DNA of 64,000 nucleotides from Mariprofundus sp. (GCA_021772775.1 JAJFLH010000025.1:1-64000); one strand, 5' to 3'; shown: positions 24,381-34,732, counted from the first letter of the stretch. The notes: a model not told the origin generated them from the letters alone. Translations and numbers: made by a program.

Positions 24381-26828
24381 CTACAATATTTTCCACCATG
24401 CCCGAACCATGTCACGTCGCCCCTCATCATTCACCCCCCATTGAAGCACTTCAGCAGCTTTTTTTTCGGCTGGCCAACGTAAAAAAACCGCACCATCGGC
24501 TGAATTTTTCACTCGCGCCCCATGTTTTTGATAACGCTGTACAACAGTGCGAACCGGAAAACCATAACGATTATCAAATCCCGTTTGCGCCACGACCAAA
24601 TCCGTCTTTAAACGTGCTACAAAAGCCTCATGGCTGGAGCTGCGACTACCATGATGCGGCATTAACATCACATCAACGCTCCCTATGCCAGCTTTTAATA
24701 AACTTCGCTCCGCCTTGCTTTCAATATCTCCCGGCCAAAGCATCTTCACCTGACGCTCCTGTGATTGCAGTGTCAGCTCTGCTTGTATCACCAGAGATGT
24801 ATTATTCGCATTCACTGCCACAGACCCACGTGGTGGCCAAAGTATATTCAGCGACAGCTGGTCACCAGAACCATCCTGCAACAGTTCCACATCTCCTCTG
24901 CCCAGCCACTGTATCGGAATGTTTTTCGCTGCGGCATATGCTTTGATCGCTTTTATGCGCTCATCTGCATGAGCATCCGGCACATCAGGCAAGTAAATCT
25001 TCCCCACACTATTCACGTTGCGCATGAGCGACAGCGCCCCACCAAGATGATCCGACTGTGCATGACTCAACACCAGCAGATCAATATGAGTCAAGCCAAG
25101 AGCGCGCAAGCCAGCCCCAACAGTCGTACCGCCATTAAACCTGCTACCCGTTCGACCCGGCGCATCAATAACAATCACCTTGTTGTGAGGCAATAACAGC
25201 GTTGATGCAGCCCCCTGCCCGACATCCCAAACGATCCACTCAGGCTCCTGCACTTCAGATTCGGACAGCACAGCTATTATATATATAGTAAGAACAACTA
25301 TTGCAGCGCAGGCCGCCCGCATTTTTTTCCCAGACCATAACAACCACCCACTCACCAACATACCCATCCCATACAGCAAACCCAAAACCAGCGAAGGACG
25401 CACAGCCCACAACTCACCAGCAGGCAGTGATCTCAAAACAGACAAAAAGTTCAAACCCAGCCCCACAGCCATACTCGCAATAGAGACCAACCATGCAGCC
25501 AGACCATCCAGGCCGATCAGCGCACACAATTCACCCAACAGAGCAGCAGGCATCACAAACAGAGCATACAACGGAACCATGATCATATTAGCAGGCAGCG
25601 AATAGACAGGAACAGAGCCGAAGGTGGAGATAATCAACGGCAGTGTCGCCAAAGTTGCCAACAGAGAGACCCATAACAGTGATTTGGCTGATGCCCCCAG
25701 ACGCTGCCACCATGAGTTTGCTTCTATCGACTGTTTCACTGCTCCTGCCCAAAGCAGTAGCGATGCCGTTGCCACAAACGACAACCATAACGATAGTGAT
25801 GCAACAGCAGCTGGATCGCATATCAGAATCAAAGCCAACGCTGCCAATAGCGTATTTACTGGTTCACTTCGGGATGACAGACACCAGGCCAGAGCAGCAG
25901 CAGCCAACATCACCGCAGCTCGAACCGCCGGCAATGGCCAGCCTGCTATGCTTGCGTATCCAGCTGCAGCTAAAAAACCGCTGAGTAAAGCGATATTCCG
26001 CACTGGAAAATGGATAATCCATGCTTCTCGTCGCGTTAAAACAAACCAGCTCAAAGCAAATACCCAAGCCGCAACCATACCGACATGCATGCCCGATATA
26101 GCCAGCAAATGCGCCGTTCCGGTGGCCGAGAAGAGACGATTGGCAGATTCACTCACGTTAGAGCGCTCAGCCAACAACAATGCCGGCAACACGCCATCAT
26201 CAGATTTATCCCCTTCTGCAAGGGCGTGCCGCACTTTTTGACGCTGCAGCTGCAACCATGGTACAGAAGTTGCCGTAACCACCGGCTCCCCCCTCACATT
26301 GCCGATCAATGCAATATGCCTGTCAAAACACCATGCACGATAATCGAAAAAGCCGGGATTAAGATAATTACGTGGCACACGCCAGGCGACCCTAACCCGA
26401 ACACTCTGTCCCGCTTCAACAGGAACATCCTCTACCTTTGAAGCACGCAGATAGTGATAAAGCAAAGCTCTGCCCGGTAATACTTCCCCATCATCTCGCT
26501 TCACATGACTCAGCAAATAACGTCGCGATGAAGACAACTGCTCAACCTTTTCAACTTCGGCAGTCACCATCATCTCACCCTGCAACCAGGCTTCGGGCAC
26601 TACGACACGACTTGCATCCAGCACCAAATCAACTGCGCCCAGGATTGCCCCAAGCGTCAGAAATAAGAGTGCCATGCGCTGCTTTATTAAGAGTAATAGA
26701 GAGCCAATAATAATCAGCAGAGTAACTGCAACAGGAATGACAAACAGATCCGTTCGACTCAACACCAAACCGATAACGGCTGTTAATACTGGAACAGATA
26801 GAGGCCAACGCCGCAGGTCAATCATCAT
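24381..26828 (-). CDS. comEC: DNA uptake channel ComEC/Rec2
   Basis: 815 residues. N-terminal helices and a DUF4131 region (to about 200) precede the Competence domain (HLLAISGMHVGMVAAWVFAL...GWPLPAVRAAVML). A C-terminal metallo-beta-lactamase-like domain follows (WIVWDVGQGAASTLLLP, LVLSHAQSDHLGGALSLM, MLMPHHGSRSSSHEAFV). ComEC carries single-stranded DNA across the inner membrane during natural transformation. All three regions are intact. It follows ribD with 24 bases between them. Confidence 0.93.
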   Translation of the reverse strand: MMIDLRRWPLSVPVLTAVIGLVLSRTDLFVIPVAVTLLIIIGSLLLLIKQRMALLFLTLGAILGAVDLVLDASRVVVPEAWLQGEMMVTAEVEKVEQLSSSRRYLLSHVKRDDGEVLPGRALLYHYLRASKVEDVPVEAGQSVRVRVAWRVPRNYLNPGFFDYRAWCFDRHIALIGNVRGEPVVTATSVPWLQLQRQKVRHALAEGDKSDDGVLPALLLAERSNVSESANRLFSATGTAHLLAISGMHVGMVAAWVFALSWFVLTRREAWIIHFPVRNIALLSGFLAAAGYASIAGWPLPAVRAAVMLAAAALAWCLSSRSEPVNTLLAALALILICDPAAVASLSLWLSFVATASLLLWAGAVKQSIEANSWWQRLGASAKSLLWVSLLATLATLPLIISTFGSVPVYSLPANMIMVPLYALFVMPAALLGELCALIGLDGLAAWLVSIASMAVGLGLNFLSVLRSLPAGELWAVRPSLVLGLLYGMGMLVSGWLLWSGKKMRAACAAIVVLTIYIIAVLSESEVQEPEWIVWDVGQGAASTLLLPHNKVIVIDAPGRTGSRFNGGTTVGAGLRALGLTHIDLLVLSHAQSDHLGGALSLMRNVNSVGKIYLPDVPDAHADERIKAIKAYAAAKNIPIQWLGRGDVELLQDGSGDQLSLNILWPPRGSVAVNANNTSLVIQAELTLQSQERQVKMLWPGDIESKAERSLLKAGIGSVDVMLMPHHGSRSSSHEAFVARLKTDLVVAQTGFDNRYGFPVRTVVQRYQKHGARVKNSADGAVFLRWPAEKKAAEVLQWGVNDEGRRDMVRAWWKIL

Positions 26829-26852
26829 AACCCTGCATCAGCCTATCGGAAC

Positions 26853-27956
26853 TTAATCGGGATAAACCACAGTGCCGCGAATCATCTGGTCTTCACCCAT
26901 CTTTTTGCGCACCACATCTTTTAAACGAATAGCTTGCATGACGGTATCAGACCCCTTGCTACCCCATAAACTTACGGCGTCCCGCCCGCCAATAATAATC
27001 GGTGCCTGATAGAGAACCATTTCATCACTGAATTGCGCTTCCAGAAACGACGTATGCAGCGCCCCGCCGCCCTCGAGCAGTAGTTTCAAATAACCATCGT
27101 CGGCCAAATGCTTCAACACTGCCAACAAGCTGGTGATGCGCTCCACTTGCACCCCGGCATCCACCCAGCGCTCTGTATGTCCATTCGTACTACGCACATA
27201 AAAACGTGTAGGAACATCATCAGATAATAGCTTGCACGCTTCAAAAAAAACTGGCGTTTCAAAACAGAGCACAACTCGGAGTGGTACATCACCAACCATT
27301 TTTGCATCACGCACAGTTAGCGAGGGGTTGTCATCATGCAAGGTTCCCGCCCCCACCAACACGGCATCGCACTCGGCGCGTAATTTGTGTGCATGTTTCC
27401 GACACTTCGCTCCACTTATCCATTGTGAATGGTGGCTATGCGTCGCCATCTTACCGTCGAGAGAGATCGCCGCCTTGGCAATCACATAAGGTCGCCCGGT
27501 ACGCAGATAGTGAAAAAATGGCCTGTTTAGCTTATCAGCCTCTTCAGCCAACACACCACCTGTCACATCAATACTCATTGCCCGCAACACTTTGGCTCCA
27601 CCCGCCATAACCGGATTGGGATCTGATGAGGCATAAATCACATGCTTGATGCCGGCCCGACGAATCGCTTCAGTACATGCCGGCGTACGACCATGAGCAG
27701 CACAAGGCTCGAGCGTCACGTAGAGGGCTCCACCACGCGCCTTTTCTCCAGCCCGCCGCAAAGCCATCACTTCCGCATGGGGTGATCCCGGTCGCACATG
27801 CCACCCCTCAGCAATAATTTCCCCGCGATTCACCACTACCGCACCGACACAAGGATTCGGATGTGTCGTACCTGCACCCTTTTTGGCCAATTCAATCGCC
27901 CGTCGCATCAATGTTTCACAATAGCTGCTTATTTCTATGCCATCGTCCACTTCCAT
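26853..27956 (-). CDS. ribD: bifunctional riboflavin biosynthesis deaminase/reductase
   Basis: 367 residues from the ATG at 27956. I chose this over the GTG at 27965 because AGGAGG (27965-27970) lies eight bases before the ATG and touches the GTG. Zinc-deaminase part: NPCVGAVVV, HAEVMALRRAG, TLEPCAAHGRTPAC. Reductase part: RPYVIAKAAISLDGKMATHS, QWISG, LLLEGGGALHTSFLEA. It carries out the second and third steps of riboflavin synthesis. The Shine-Dalgarno overlaps the end of the 97-base inverted-repeat element upstream. Confidence 0.93.
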   Translation of the reverse strand: MEVDDGIEISSYCETLMRRAIELAKKGAGTTHPNPCVGAVVVNRGEIIAEGWHVRPGSPHAEVMALRRAGEKARGGALYVTLEPCAAHGRTPACTEAIRRAGIKHVIYASSDPNPVMAGGAKVLRAMSIDVTGGVLAEEADKLNRPFFHYLRTGRPYVIAKAAISLDGKMATHSHHSQWISGAKCRKHAHKLRAECDAVLVGAGTLHDDNPSLTVRDAKMVGDVPLRVVLCFETPVFFEACKLLSDDVPTRFYVRSTNGHTERWVDAGVQVERITSLLAVLKHLADDGYLKLLLEGGGALHTSFLEAQFSDEMVLYQAPIIIGGRDAVSLWGSKGSDTVMQAIRLKDVVRKKMGEDQMIRGTVVYPD

Positions 27957-27967
27957 TGCGATCACCT

Positions 27968-28064
27968 CCTAGGAGTCTGTCGGACTTAGCCCAACCTACT
28001 GCGGAAAAACGGATATTGGCCGTTATTCCTCGCGACAGCTGCCTAAGTCCGACAGACCCCTAGG
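27968..28064. repeat. 97-base element with 24-base terminal inverted repeats (MITE-like)
   Basis: The left arm 27968-27991 and right arm 28041-28064 are inverted copies matching at 22 of 24 positions. Both carry the core GTCTGTCGGACTTAG and end in the palindrome CCTAGG. The 49-base centre has no coding potential. The left end abuts the ribD ribosome site, so transcripts reading into ribD could fold this hairpin. It may be a miniature inverted-repeat transposable element or a REP-like repeat; other copies would have to be searched for. Confidence 0.75.
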
Positions 28065-28114
28065 ACTAACCATGCTGTGAGTAAGATTGTTCTTCTTAAC
28101 TGCAAGCATAGTAT

Positions 28115-28894
28115 ATGGCCATGCTTATTGCCATATCACCTGCCAAAAAACTGGATTACACCTCGCCATCACCCATCGCGGACTTTACTCAGCCCATGCA
28201 TCTGGAGAGGGCTGCTGAATTGATTGATATCATGCGCCAGAAAGACAGCTTCGAAATTGCTGATTTGATGAAGTTATCCATGTCACTGGCTGATTTAAAC
28301 ATGCAACGCTTTCAAGATTGGTCCACACCATTTACTCCAGAGAACGCTAAGCAGGCGCTATTTGCATTTCACGGCGATGTCTATCAGGGGCTCGATGCTA
28401 CAAGCCTCACAAGTGACGACATCGCTTATAGCCAAGATCATTTATGCATTCTTTCCGGCCTCTATGGCCTGCTGCGCCCACTCGATCTGATGCAAGCTTA
28501 CCGTTTAGAGATGGGCACAAGACTCAATACTGACAAAGGTCGTAATCTCTACCAGTTTTGGGGCGATACGATCACCAATAGCATCAATGATCGACTAGCC
28601 GCCCAAGATGATGACATCCTCATCAATCTGGCATCCAACGAATATTTCTCATCAATCAATCGTAACAAGGTCAAGGGACGCATCATCACGCCTCTGTTCA
28701 AGGAGTTGCGTCAGGGCAAATACCGCATTATCAGCTTCAACGCCAAAAAAGCGCGTGGCTTCATGTCCCGATTCATCATCGAAAACAGAATAAGTAATCC
28801 TGAAGAGATCAAATCATTCGATGTGGCGGAGTATCAATTTAATGAAGAGCTATCATCAGCTGAGGAGTATACATTCACCCGCATTGGGGCATGA
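28115..28894 (+). CDS. yaaA: YaaA family (DUF328) peroxide stress protein
   Basis: 259 residues, the family's normal length. The start MLIAISPAKKLDY, the middle AFHGDVYQGLDA, SGLYGLLRPLDLMQAYRLEMGTRL and LVNLASNEYF-like NLASNEYFSSI, and the ending KKARGFMSRFII are all diagnostic. YaaA lowers free iron and protects DNA under peroxide stress in E. coli. The family usually begins at the ATG two codons later (28121), which may be the true start. Confidence 0.92.
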   Translation: MAMLIAISPAKKLDYTSPSPIADFTQPMHLERAAELIDIMRQKDSFEIADLMKLSMSLADLNMQRFQDWSTPFTPENAKQALFAFHGDVYQGLDATSLTSDDIAYSQDHLCILSGLYGLLRPLDLMQAYRLEMGTRLNTDKGRNLYQFWGDTITNSINDRLAAQDDDILINLASNEYFSSINRNKVKGRIITPLFKELRQGKYRIISFNAKKARGFMSRFIIENRISNPEEIKSFDVAEYQFNEELSSAEEYTFTRIGA

Positions 28895-28971
28895 GTTAAC
28901 CCCAATCTAGCGTATTTATACCTACTCAGATCATCCCTTCTATTTTGAGGAGAAGACGAGGAAAACGTAGC

Positions 28972-30894
28972 TTACTCGTAGTCGTGAGCTTTTCTCTTAA
29001 ACAGTCTGGCGATCAGTCCTGGGCGTGATGGTGCTTTTTTCACCCCTTTCCACACTTCTCTCTTCAAGAGCCACAACACCAGCGTCAATATCACCAGAAA
29101 ACCAACCACCCAGCTTCCCAGAGCCCGACGCTCATTTTGATGAGGGTCAGATATAAAGGCCAGGAATGTCGCCACATCCTCAGCCTGCTGCATGAGTTCC
29201 GCCTCATCAGCAGAATCATGATCTAACCAGGAGAGAGGATCTGGCATGGCAATATAATTGCCAGGGTAGATAGGATTATAATTTGGATCTGGAATACGAT
29301 TGGCAGGGTCGTGTGCATAACCGATCAGCAGTGAATAAATATAATCAGCCCCGCCGCGCCGTCCAGGTACCACCAGCGAAAGGTCAGGGGCCGCTTTGCC
29401 GTAGGTTTCTTCAGCATCCTTGTTTGTGAGATCAGAAATCAAACCACCCATCAACGCCTGATCACCGCGCAGCTCGTCCACCTCTTCCCGGCTCAAGCCA
29501 ATTTCCTTATATTCGATTAATCCACGCCAGGTCAAATATTTGGCTGAGTGACACCCCATGCAAATATCAGTAAACACCGTTAAACCACGACGGATTTGTG
29601 CTTGATCGGTCACATCCACATTGGCCTGTGAAAGTGTGGGGCCATGGTGATCGGAAGCGCCCGTCTCTCCAACATCAGCAACTTCTGTTACAGGCTCTGT
29701 TTGAGCCTTATGAACAACATTTTCAGCAGAAATATCCATACCTGCCGAAGCTGCTTCCAACTCATCAGCTGACGACTCAGTCGCAAGACCACTTCTTGTC
29801 AGCATCCCCTCCGCAGGAGTCGTAATCGGAGCGACTGAAGTCGCTGGCGAAATATCTTCAGACTCTACTTGAGTCTCTTTTGCTGCTGCCTCAGTCACAC
29901 CCTCTACTGCAGCTGATGGTGGTGTTATTGCCGCCAATACGGGAGGAGTAATTGCTACGGGAGCAGATATTGCATTCACGACCGGTTCTGATGAAACATT
30001 CACGACGGGAGCCAGGTAACTCTGATGAATCCAGCCAACATGCCCATCTCTGTCCATACGCAACTGTACCCAGACAGACCGCTTGTCCAGCCACACACCG
30101 GTTGCACCTCGGCGAACAATCTCCCGTACAGCAGATGGTCCCGAGGCTGCAACGTGCAATTTGGCTGGTTTAAGAAGCTTCAATCTTGGCCCGCTAGCTG
30201 TAGACGCTGCAGCATCGACATAACTCGCTGCCGCAGGTTTTATCGCGCGCTCTACCGGCACAGATGAATTGATCGTAGCTGGCGCCAGATAACTATGGTG
30301 AATCCAGCCTACATGCCCATTTTTATCCATGCGTATCTGCACCCAAACAGACTGTTTATCCAGCCATACGCCTGTTGAGTTTTTCCGCACAATCTCCCGA
30401 ACCTCAGAAGGGCCTGAGGCAGCGACATGCAACTTGGCATGCTTGAGCAATTTCAACTTTGGACCACTGACTGACGTGCTGCCTGCCAGATCAACAGCCA
30501 CTTCTATACCTTCATAGTTCGCTTGGGCAGTGTCACTTTGCCTATTGAGCTGCACTGGCTCAATCGTATTTTCTACACTCACGGATGAATTGGTCGTAGC
30601 CGATGTCAGATAACTCTCATGAATCCAACCGACCTGGCCATCTTCAATCATTCGCACCTGTACCCAGACTGCCTGCTTATCCAGCCATATACAGTTTGAT
30701 CCCCGCCAAACTATCTCCAGCACTTCAGATGGCCCGGAGGGACCGACATGCAATTTAGCTGGTTTAAGCAGCTTCAGCATCGGGCCTGACTGTGCCGCGC
30801 TAATTTTGGCAACACCGATCTCCAGCGGCATGCCTGACAGCACCCCTACCATGAGAAACACAGCAACAACCACGAACAGTCTCATCAGCTTCAT
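28972..30894 (-). CDS. cytochrome c1-like protein with three N-terminal SH3b repeats
   Basis: 640 residues from the ATG at 30894, preferred because AGGGG precedes it and a signal peptide (MKLMRLFVVVAVFLMVG) starts there. Three near-identical modules follow: LKLLKPAKLHVGPSGPSEVL...WLDKQAVWVQVRM...GHVGWIH, three times in the first 310 residues. These are bacterial SH3 type (SH3b). A linker of about 110 residues rich in A, T, V and E leads to a cytochrome c1 domain: RRGLTVFTDICMGCHSAKYL (haem near residues 445-449), AAPDLSLVVPGRRGGADYIYSLL and YIAMPDPL with the axial Met, then a C-terminal membrane helix. No Rieske (petA) or cytochrome b (petB) gene is in the window. The fusion is not one I know from complex III. 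Confidence 0.85.
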   Translation of the reverse strand: MKLMRLFVVVAVFLMVGVLSGMPLEIGVAKISAAQSGPMLKLLKPAKLHVGPSGPSEVLEIVWRGSNCIWLDKQAVWVQVRMIEDGQVGWIHESYLTSATTNSSVSVENTIEPVQLNRQSDTAQANYEGIEVAVDLAGSTSVSGPKLKLLKHAKLHVAASGPSEVREIVRKNSTGVWLDKQSVWVQIRMDKNGHVGWIHHSYLAPATINSSVPVERAIKPAAASYVDAAASTASGPRLKLLKPAKLHVAASGPSAVREIVRRGATGVWLDKRSVWVQLRMDRDGHVGWIHQSYLAPVVNVSSEPVVNAISAPVAITPPVLAAITPPSAAVEGVTEAAAKETQVESEDISPATSVAPITTPAEGMLTRSGLATESSADELEAASAGMDISAENVVHKAQTEPVTEVADVGETGASDHHGPTLSQANVDVTDQAQIRRGLTVFTDICMGCHSAKYLTWRGLIEYKEIGLSREEVDELRGDQALMGGLISDLTNKDAEETYGKAAPDLSLVVPGRRGGADYIYSLLIGYAHDPANRIPDPNYNPIYPGNYIAMPDPLSWLDHDSADEAELMQQAEDVATFLAFISDPHQNERRALGSWVVGFLVILTLVLWLLKREVWKGVKKAPSRPGLIARLFKRKAHDYE

Positions 30895-31081
30895 AACAAA
30901 TCCCCTTCCCCAAGATACCTCGAACACCAGCCCACTGTGGATTACATGAAGATGTGTAACTATAACTCACAAACATCCTGCTGCATTACACATTGCCCCT
31001 CTCGAACAATCTAACGATCAGATCACTCTATATCTGAGCATCTGACCATTCATCCACGCAGCTTTGCGCTAAAAAACGCTA

Positions 31082-32005
31082 CTACTTCACATACGAGAGC
31101 CAATCTCCATGTATTCCGGTTCTGCCATGTACGGCATCAAAATATTTTCTCTGCAACACTTCAGTCACAGGGCCACGTGAGCCGCAACCAATCGTGCGAC
31201 CATCCAATTCACGAATTGGCGTCACCTCTGCTGCTGTACCAGTAAAGAAAGCCTCGTCTGCAACATAAACTTCATCACGGGTAATGCGCTTTTCTCGTAC
31301 TTCATAACCCTCTTCTGCTGCCAACTGAATAACTGTGGCGCGCGTAATACCATCCAAAGCACTGGTCAGCTCCGGTGTATAGATCACACCTTCATAGACC
31401 ATAAAAAAGTTTTCACCACTTCCTTCTGCAACAAAACCATCCACATCAAGCAATAACGCTTCATCATAACCATCACGCAATGCATCGGAGAGCGCCAACA
31501 TGGAGTTAATGTAATTACCATTGGCTTTAGCTTTGCACATGGCGACATTGACATGGTGACGGGTAAACGAAGAGGTACGAATACGAATACCCTTCTCCAA
31601 CGCTTCCTGCCCCAAATATGCCCCCCAGCTCCAAGCCGCAACAATGACATGTGTTTTCAAATTATCAGCGCGCAAGCCCATCCCTTCAGAGCCATAAAAC
31701 ACCATCGGGCGCAAATAAGCAGAATCCAAACCATTCTCACGCACAGCTGCTAGCTGCGCATTGTTTAGCTCTTCTTTACTGAATGGCATATCCATATTCA
31801 TAATCTTAGCGGAACGGAATAATCTATCGGTATGCGCCTGCAGTCGAAAAATCGCCGTACCTTCATCGGCATGATATGCACGCACGCCTTCAAACACACC
31901 CATGCCATAATGCAATGTATGCGTTAGCACATGTATTTTGGCATCACGCCAATCCACCATTTCGCCATCAAACCAAATCACACCATCACGATCAGCAAAA
32001 TTCAT
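31082..32005 (-). CDS. ilvE: branched-chain amino acid aminotransferase
   Basis: 307 residues, fold type IV PLP enzyme. Motifs are VIWFDGEMVDWRDA, LHYGMGVFEGVRAY, the PLP lysine region CKAKANGNYINSMLA, DEALLLDVDGFVAEGSGENFF, DGITRATVIQLA and FFTGTAAEVTPI. It transfers amino groups to the keto acids of valine, leucine and isoleucine. It stands alone here, with no ilv or leu neighbours. Confidence 0.93.
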   Translation of the reverse strand: MNFADRDGVIWFDGEMVDWRDAKIHVLTHTLHYGMGVFEGVRAYHADEGTAIFRLQAHTDRLFRSAKIMNMDMPFSKEELNNAQLAAVRENGLDSAYLRPMVFYGSEGMGLRADNLKTHVIVAAWSWGAYLGQEALEKGIRIRTSSFTRHHVNVAMCKAKANGNYINSMLALSDALRDGYDEALLLDVDGFVAEGSGENFFMVYEGVIYTPELTSALDGITRATVIQLAAEEGYEVREKRITRDEVYVADEAFFTGTAAEVTPIRELDGRTIGCGSRGPVTEVLQRKYFDAVHGRTGIHGDWLSYVK

Positions 32006-32114
32006 TTGTACTCTCCATAACTAAAGTAGGGGAAATGTAGCGTCTCATCACAAAGCACGCCATTACTAGCATTTCACCCTGTATAAAAATCCAGATAACA
32101 GCTCAAGTTCAGCA

Positions 32115-33071
32115 TTAAGCCTGCAAATAAAGCAGATACAGATAAGCTGTAAAAGCAGAAGCCAAAAGCCCCCCTTCAAAACGGGTCACCTTGCCGCCTT
32201 TCAAACCGAAAGAGACGACAAACAATGCAACCGTAAATGCCAACATGATAGGGAAATCACGAAGCAGAGCTTCTGAAGCAAATGCCCCCGGATAAATCAG
32301 AGCAGGCATCGCCAAAACAGCCAGAATATTGAACATATTTGAGCCTATCACATTACCAATTGCCAAATCAGCTTCACCCTTTAAGGCACTGGCAACAGCT
32401 GCAACCAGCTCAGGCAGACTGGTACCAATCGCGACAATCGTTAAGCCGATGATCAAATCGCTGACACCAAGATAATGGGCAATTTCAACCGCCCCCCAGA
32501 CCACCATACGCGAGCTCGCAATCAACACTACCAGCCCGATAACAAACCACATCACCGATGTCCACATGCTCATATTGACAGGAATCGCATCTGTAAACTC
32601 TTCAATCAGCGGGTCATGCCGATCCTTTAAACCTATTCTCGTCATCCAGGCCAACAGCATCATTAGACCAGCAACCAGAACCAAACCATCGTTAAAGCTC
32701 AATTCACCATCGGCCATTAGCGCAAACGCTAAAAAAGTAACCAAAAATAGAACCGGCATTTCGCGACGCAAGGTCATTGATGTTACAGTCAGAGGAATAA
32801 TCAGAGCCGTAATCCCCAGCACCAAGCCGATATTGGCAATATTCGAGCCTAGCGCATTACCAATACCAAGGTTACGATTACCATCAAAAGCAGCCATGGC
32901 TGACACAATCATTTCAGGCAAAGAGGTACCGATGCTGACAATGGTAAGTCCGATCACCATCGGTGGTACACGCAAGTTTTTAGCTACAGAAGAAGCGCCA
33001 TCTACAAAGCGGTCAGCCCCCCAGATAAGCAGCGCAACCCCCACAATAACGACACCAACAGCAAGCAGCAT
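32115..33071 (-). CDS. calcium/sodium antiporter family (CaCA, YrbG-like)
   Basis: 318 residues and ten helices in two halves. Both halves carry the alpha repeats of the family: GLTIVSIGTSLPEMIVSAMAA with NIGLVLG, and GLTIVAIGTSLPELVAAVASA with GNVIGSNMFNILAVL. It exchanges Ca2+ (or K+) for Na+ across the inner membrane. The start overlaps the purC stop by one base. Confidence 0.9.
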   Translation of the reverse strand: MLLAVGVVIVGVALLIWGADRFVDGASSVAKNLRVPPMVIGLTIVSIGTSLPEMIVSAMAAFDGNRNLGIGNALGSNIANIGLVLGITALIIPLTVTSMTLRREMPVLFLVTFLAFALMADGELSFNDGLVLVAGLMMLLAWMTRIGLKDRHDPLIEEFTDAIPVNMSMWTSVMWFVIGLVVLIASSRMVVWGAVEIAHYLGVSDLIIGLTIVAIGTSLPELVAAVASALKGEADLAIGNVIGSNMFNILAVLAMPALIYPGAFASEALLRDFPIMLAFTVALFVVSFGLKGGKVTRFEGGLLASAFTAYLYLLYLQA

Positions 33072-33961
33072 TAGTCTACACTTGTTAAACGAGTAAGCGC
33101 TTCCATGTATTTTTCTGATGTTCTGTTTTTCACATCATCCGGCAACACAGGGCCTGGCTCTTGTTTATCCCAATCCTGTGTCTCCAGCCAATCACGTACA
33201 ATCTGTTTATCAAAGCTCGGTGGACTCATGCCCGGCTGATACTCAGAAACAGGCCAAAAACGGGAAGAGTCAGGCGTAAGCACTTCATCAATTAGTGTTA
33301 AGGTGCCATCTTCATCAAGTCCGAACTCGAACTTGGTATCTGCAATAATGATACCCTTTTGTAACGCAAACTCTGCAGCTTCTTTGTACAGACGCAGGCT
33401 CACATCACGCACCTGCTCAGCCAGATCTGCATCAATGATATCGCACATGACCTCAAAACTGATGTTTTCATCATGAGCGCCTACCGCAGCTTTGGTGGAC
33501 GGGGTAAAGATTGGTTCTGGCAAACGATCCGCCAAACCAAGTCCTTCTGGTAACGTTATGCCACACACAGAACCCTGCTTCTGATACTCCTTCCAACCGG
33601 AACCAATCAAATACCCACGCACAATCGCCTCAATCGGCAATGGTTTCAGACGTTTTACTACAATAGCATGCGAAGCAAGGCGCTCTCGCTCCGCCGCATC
33701 AGGAATAACCTCTTGCAGCGTTTTGTCGGACACATGGTTGGGTACAATATGAGACAGCTTATCAAACCAAAAATCCGACACTGAATTGAGTACATTACCT
33801 TTACCTGGAATAGCTGTCGGAAGCACCACATCAAACGCAGACAAACGATCCGTCGTAACGATCAGAATATGAGCATCATCAACCTCATACATATCGCGCA
33901 CCTTACCACTGTGTAAAAGTTTCAGGCTGTTCACATCAGCATGCATCATTGCGGTAGTCAT
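33071..33961 (-). CDS. purC: SAICAR synthase
   Basis: 296 residues, the longer bacterial form. Motifs are [73 protein letters not shown] and [15 protein letters not shown]. It joins aspartate to CAIR in purine synthesis. Cotranscribed with the antiporter gene. Confidence 0.95.
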   Translation of the reverse strand: MTTAMMHADVNSLKLLHSGKVRDMYEVDDAHILIVTTDRLSAFDVVLPTAIPGKGNVLNSVSDFWFDKLSHIVPNHVSDKTLQEVIPDAAERERLASHAIVVKRLKPLPIEAIVRGYLIGSGWKEYQKQGSVCGITLPEGLGLADRLPEPIFTPSTKAAVGAHDENISFEVMCDIIDADLAEQVRDVSLRLYKEAAEFALQKGIIIADTKFEFGLDEDGTLTLIDEVLTPDSSRFWPVSEYQPGMSPPSFDKQIVRDWLETQDWDKQEPGPVLPDDVKNRTSEKYMEALTRLTSVD

Positions 33962-34018
33962 ACTATCTCCTTATCCATTTCAACAAACATTATATATAAA
34001 GCATTAGAACAAACGTTA

Positions 34019-34732
34019 TTACACATGCGCTGCAACCAACTTAAGCCAGAAGTGAGTCAAAATCGCACTATATTTATCCTCTTCAGCATCGCGTAATATA
34101 GCTTCCAACTCATCCACATACTGATCAGGAATATGATAAATTGAGCCCGAAGTCTCCCAACCACCAGAGGTATCCATCAAACGCAGACCAACCACATCAC
34201 CGACATCTAACATCTGACTGCCATAGACATCTGAAATAACGCATTCCGCATCGCCATCTAAAGCATCACACACAGTGAAACTTTCACCCGGCAAACAGGC
34301 TGTTGTTTTATACAAACGCAGTGGTCGTTCAGACAGCTGAGTGAGATACTCTCTCTGTAGCTCGCTTAATTGAAGATCAGTGGTATTCAAGATCAACTGC
34401 AATGGTCGAGCTTCGCCTTCCATCTCACTGAATTCGCCTTCTGCGACCAGCAACTCAAGTAGATTCACATCATGAATACTACGAATTCGGGTGTCCGCAC
34501 TGATAATACCGGCACGCTGTACATCAATAATATCTGCCAACCAAACATCTTCTACCCAGCGGTCAGTCGCTTCTTTATAGTGCTGTCCCACCCAAGTCAG
34601 CGCTTGCATCACGCCATCACGACGAGACAAACCTTCGGCTGTGTGCTCGCGGACATTGGCCATACAACATCTTTTATATTTTTTCCCACTACCGCATGGA
34701 CATAGCGCATTACGCCGAACCTTATTTGACAC
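34019..34732 (-). CDS. SEC-C motif protein
   Basis: 237 residues. The N-terminal SEC-C zinc motif (RNALCPCGSGKKYKRCC, residues about 7-23) is like that at the end of SecA and binds Zn2+. The rest is a domain of about 200 residues without a family I recognise, mainly helical at the start (VMQALTWVGQHYKEATDRWVED) and rich in acidic residues. Probably cytosolic; role unknown. Confidence 0.8.
   Translation of the reverse strand: MSNKVRRNALCPCGSGKKYKRCCMANVREHTAEGLSRRDGVMQALTWVGQHYKEATDRWVEDVWLADIIDVQRAGIISADTRIRSIHDVNLLELLVAEGEFSEMEGEARPLQLILNTTDLQLSELQREYLTQLSERPLRLYKTTACLPGESFTVCDALDGDAECVISDVYGSQMLDVGDVVGLRLMDTSGGWETSGSIYHIPDQYVDELEAILRDAEEDKYSAILTHFWLKLVAAHV

Noticed and set aside
24347-24946. 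199-codon plus-strand frame
   Set aside because: It lies almost entirely antisense to the well-supported comEC 3' end and its translation shows no domain.
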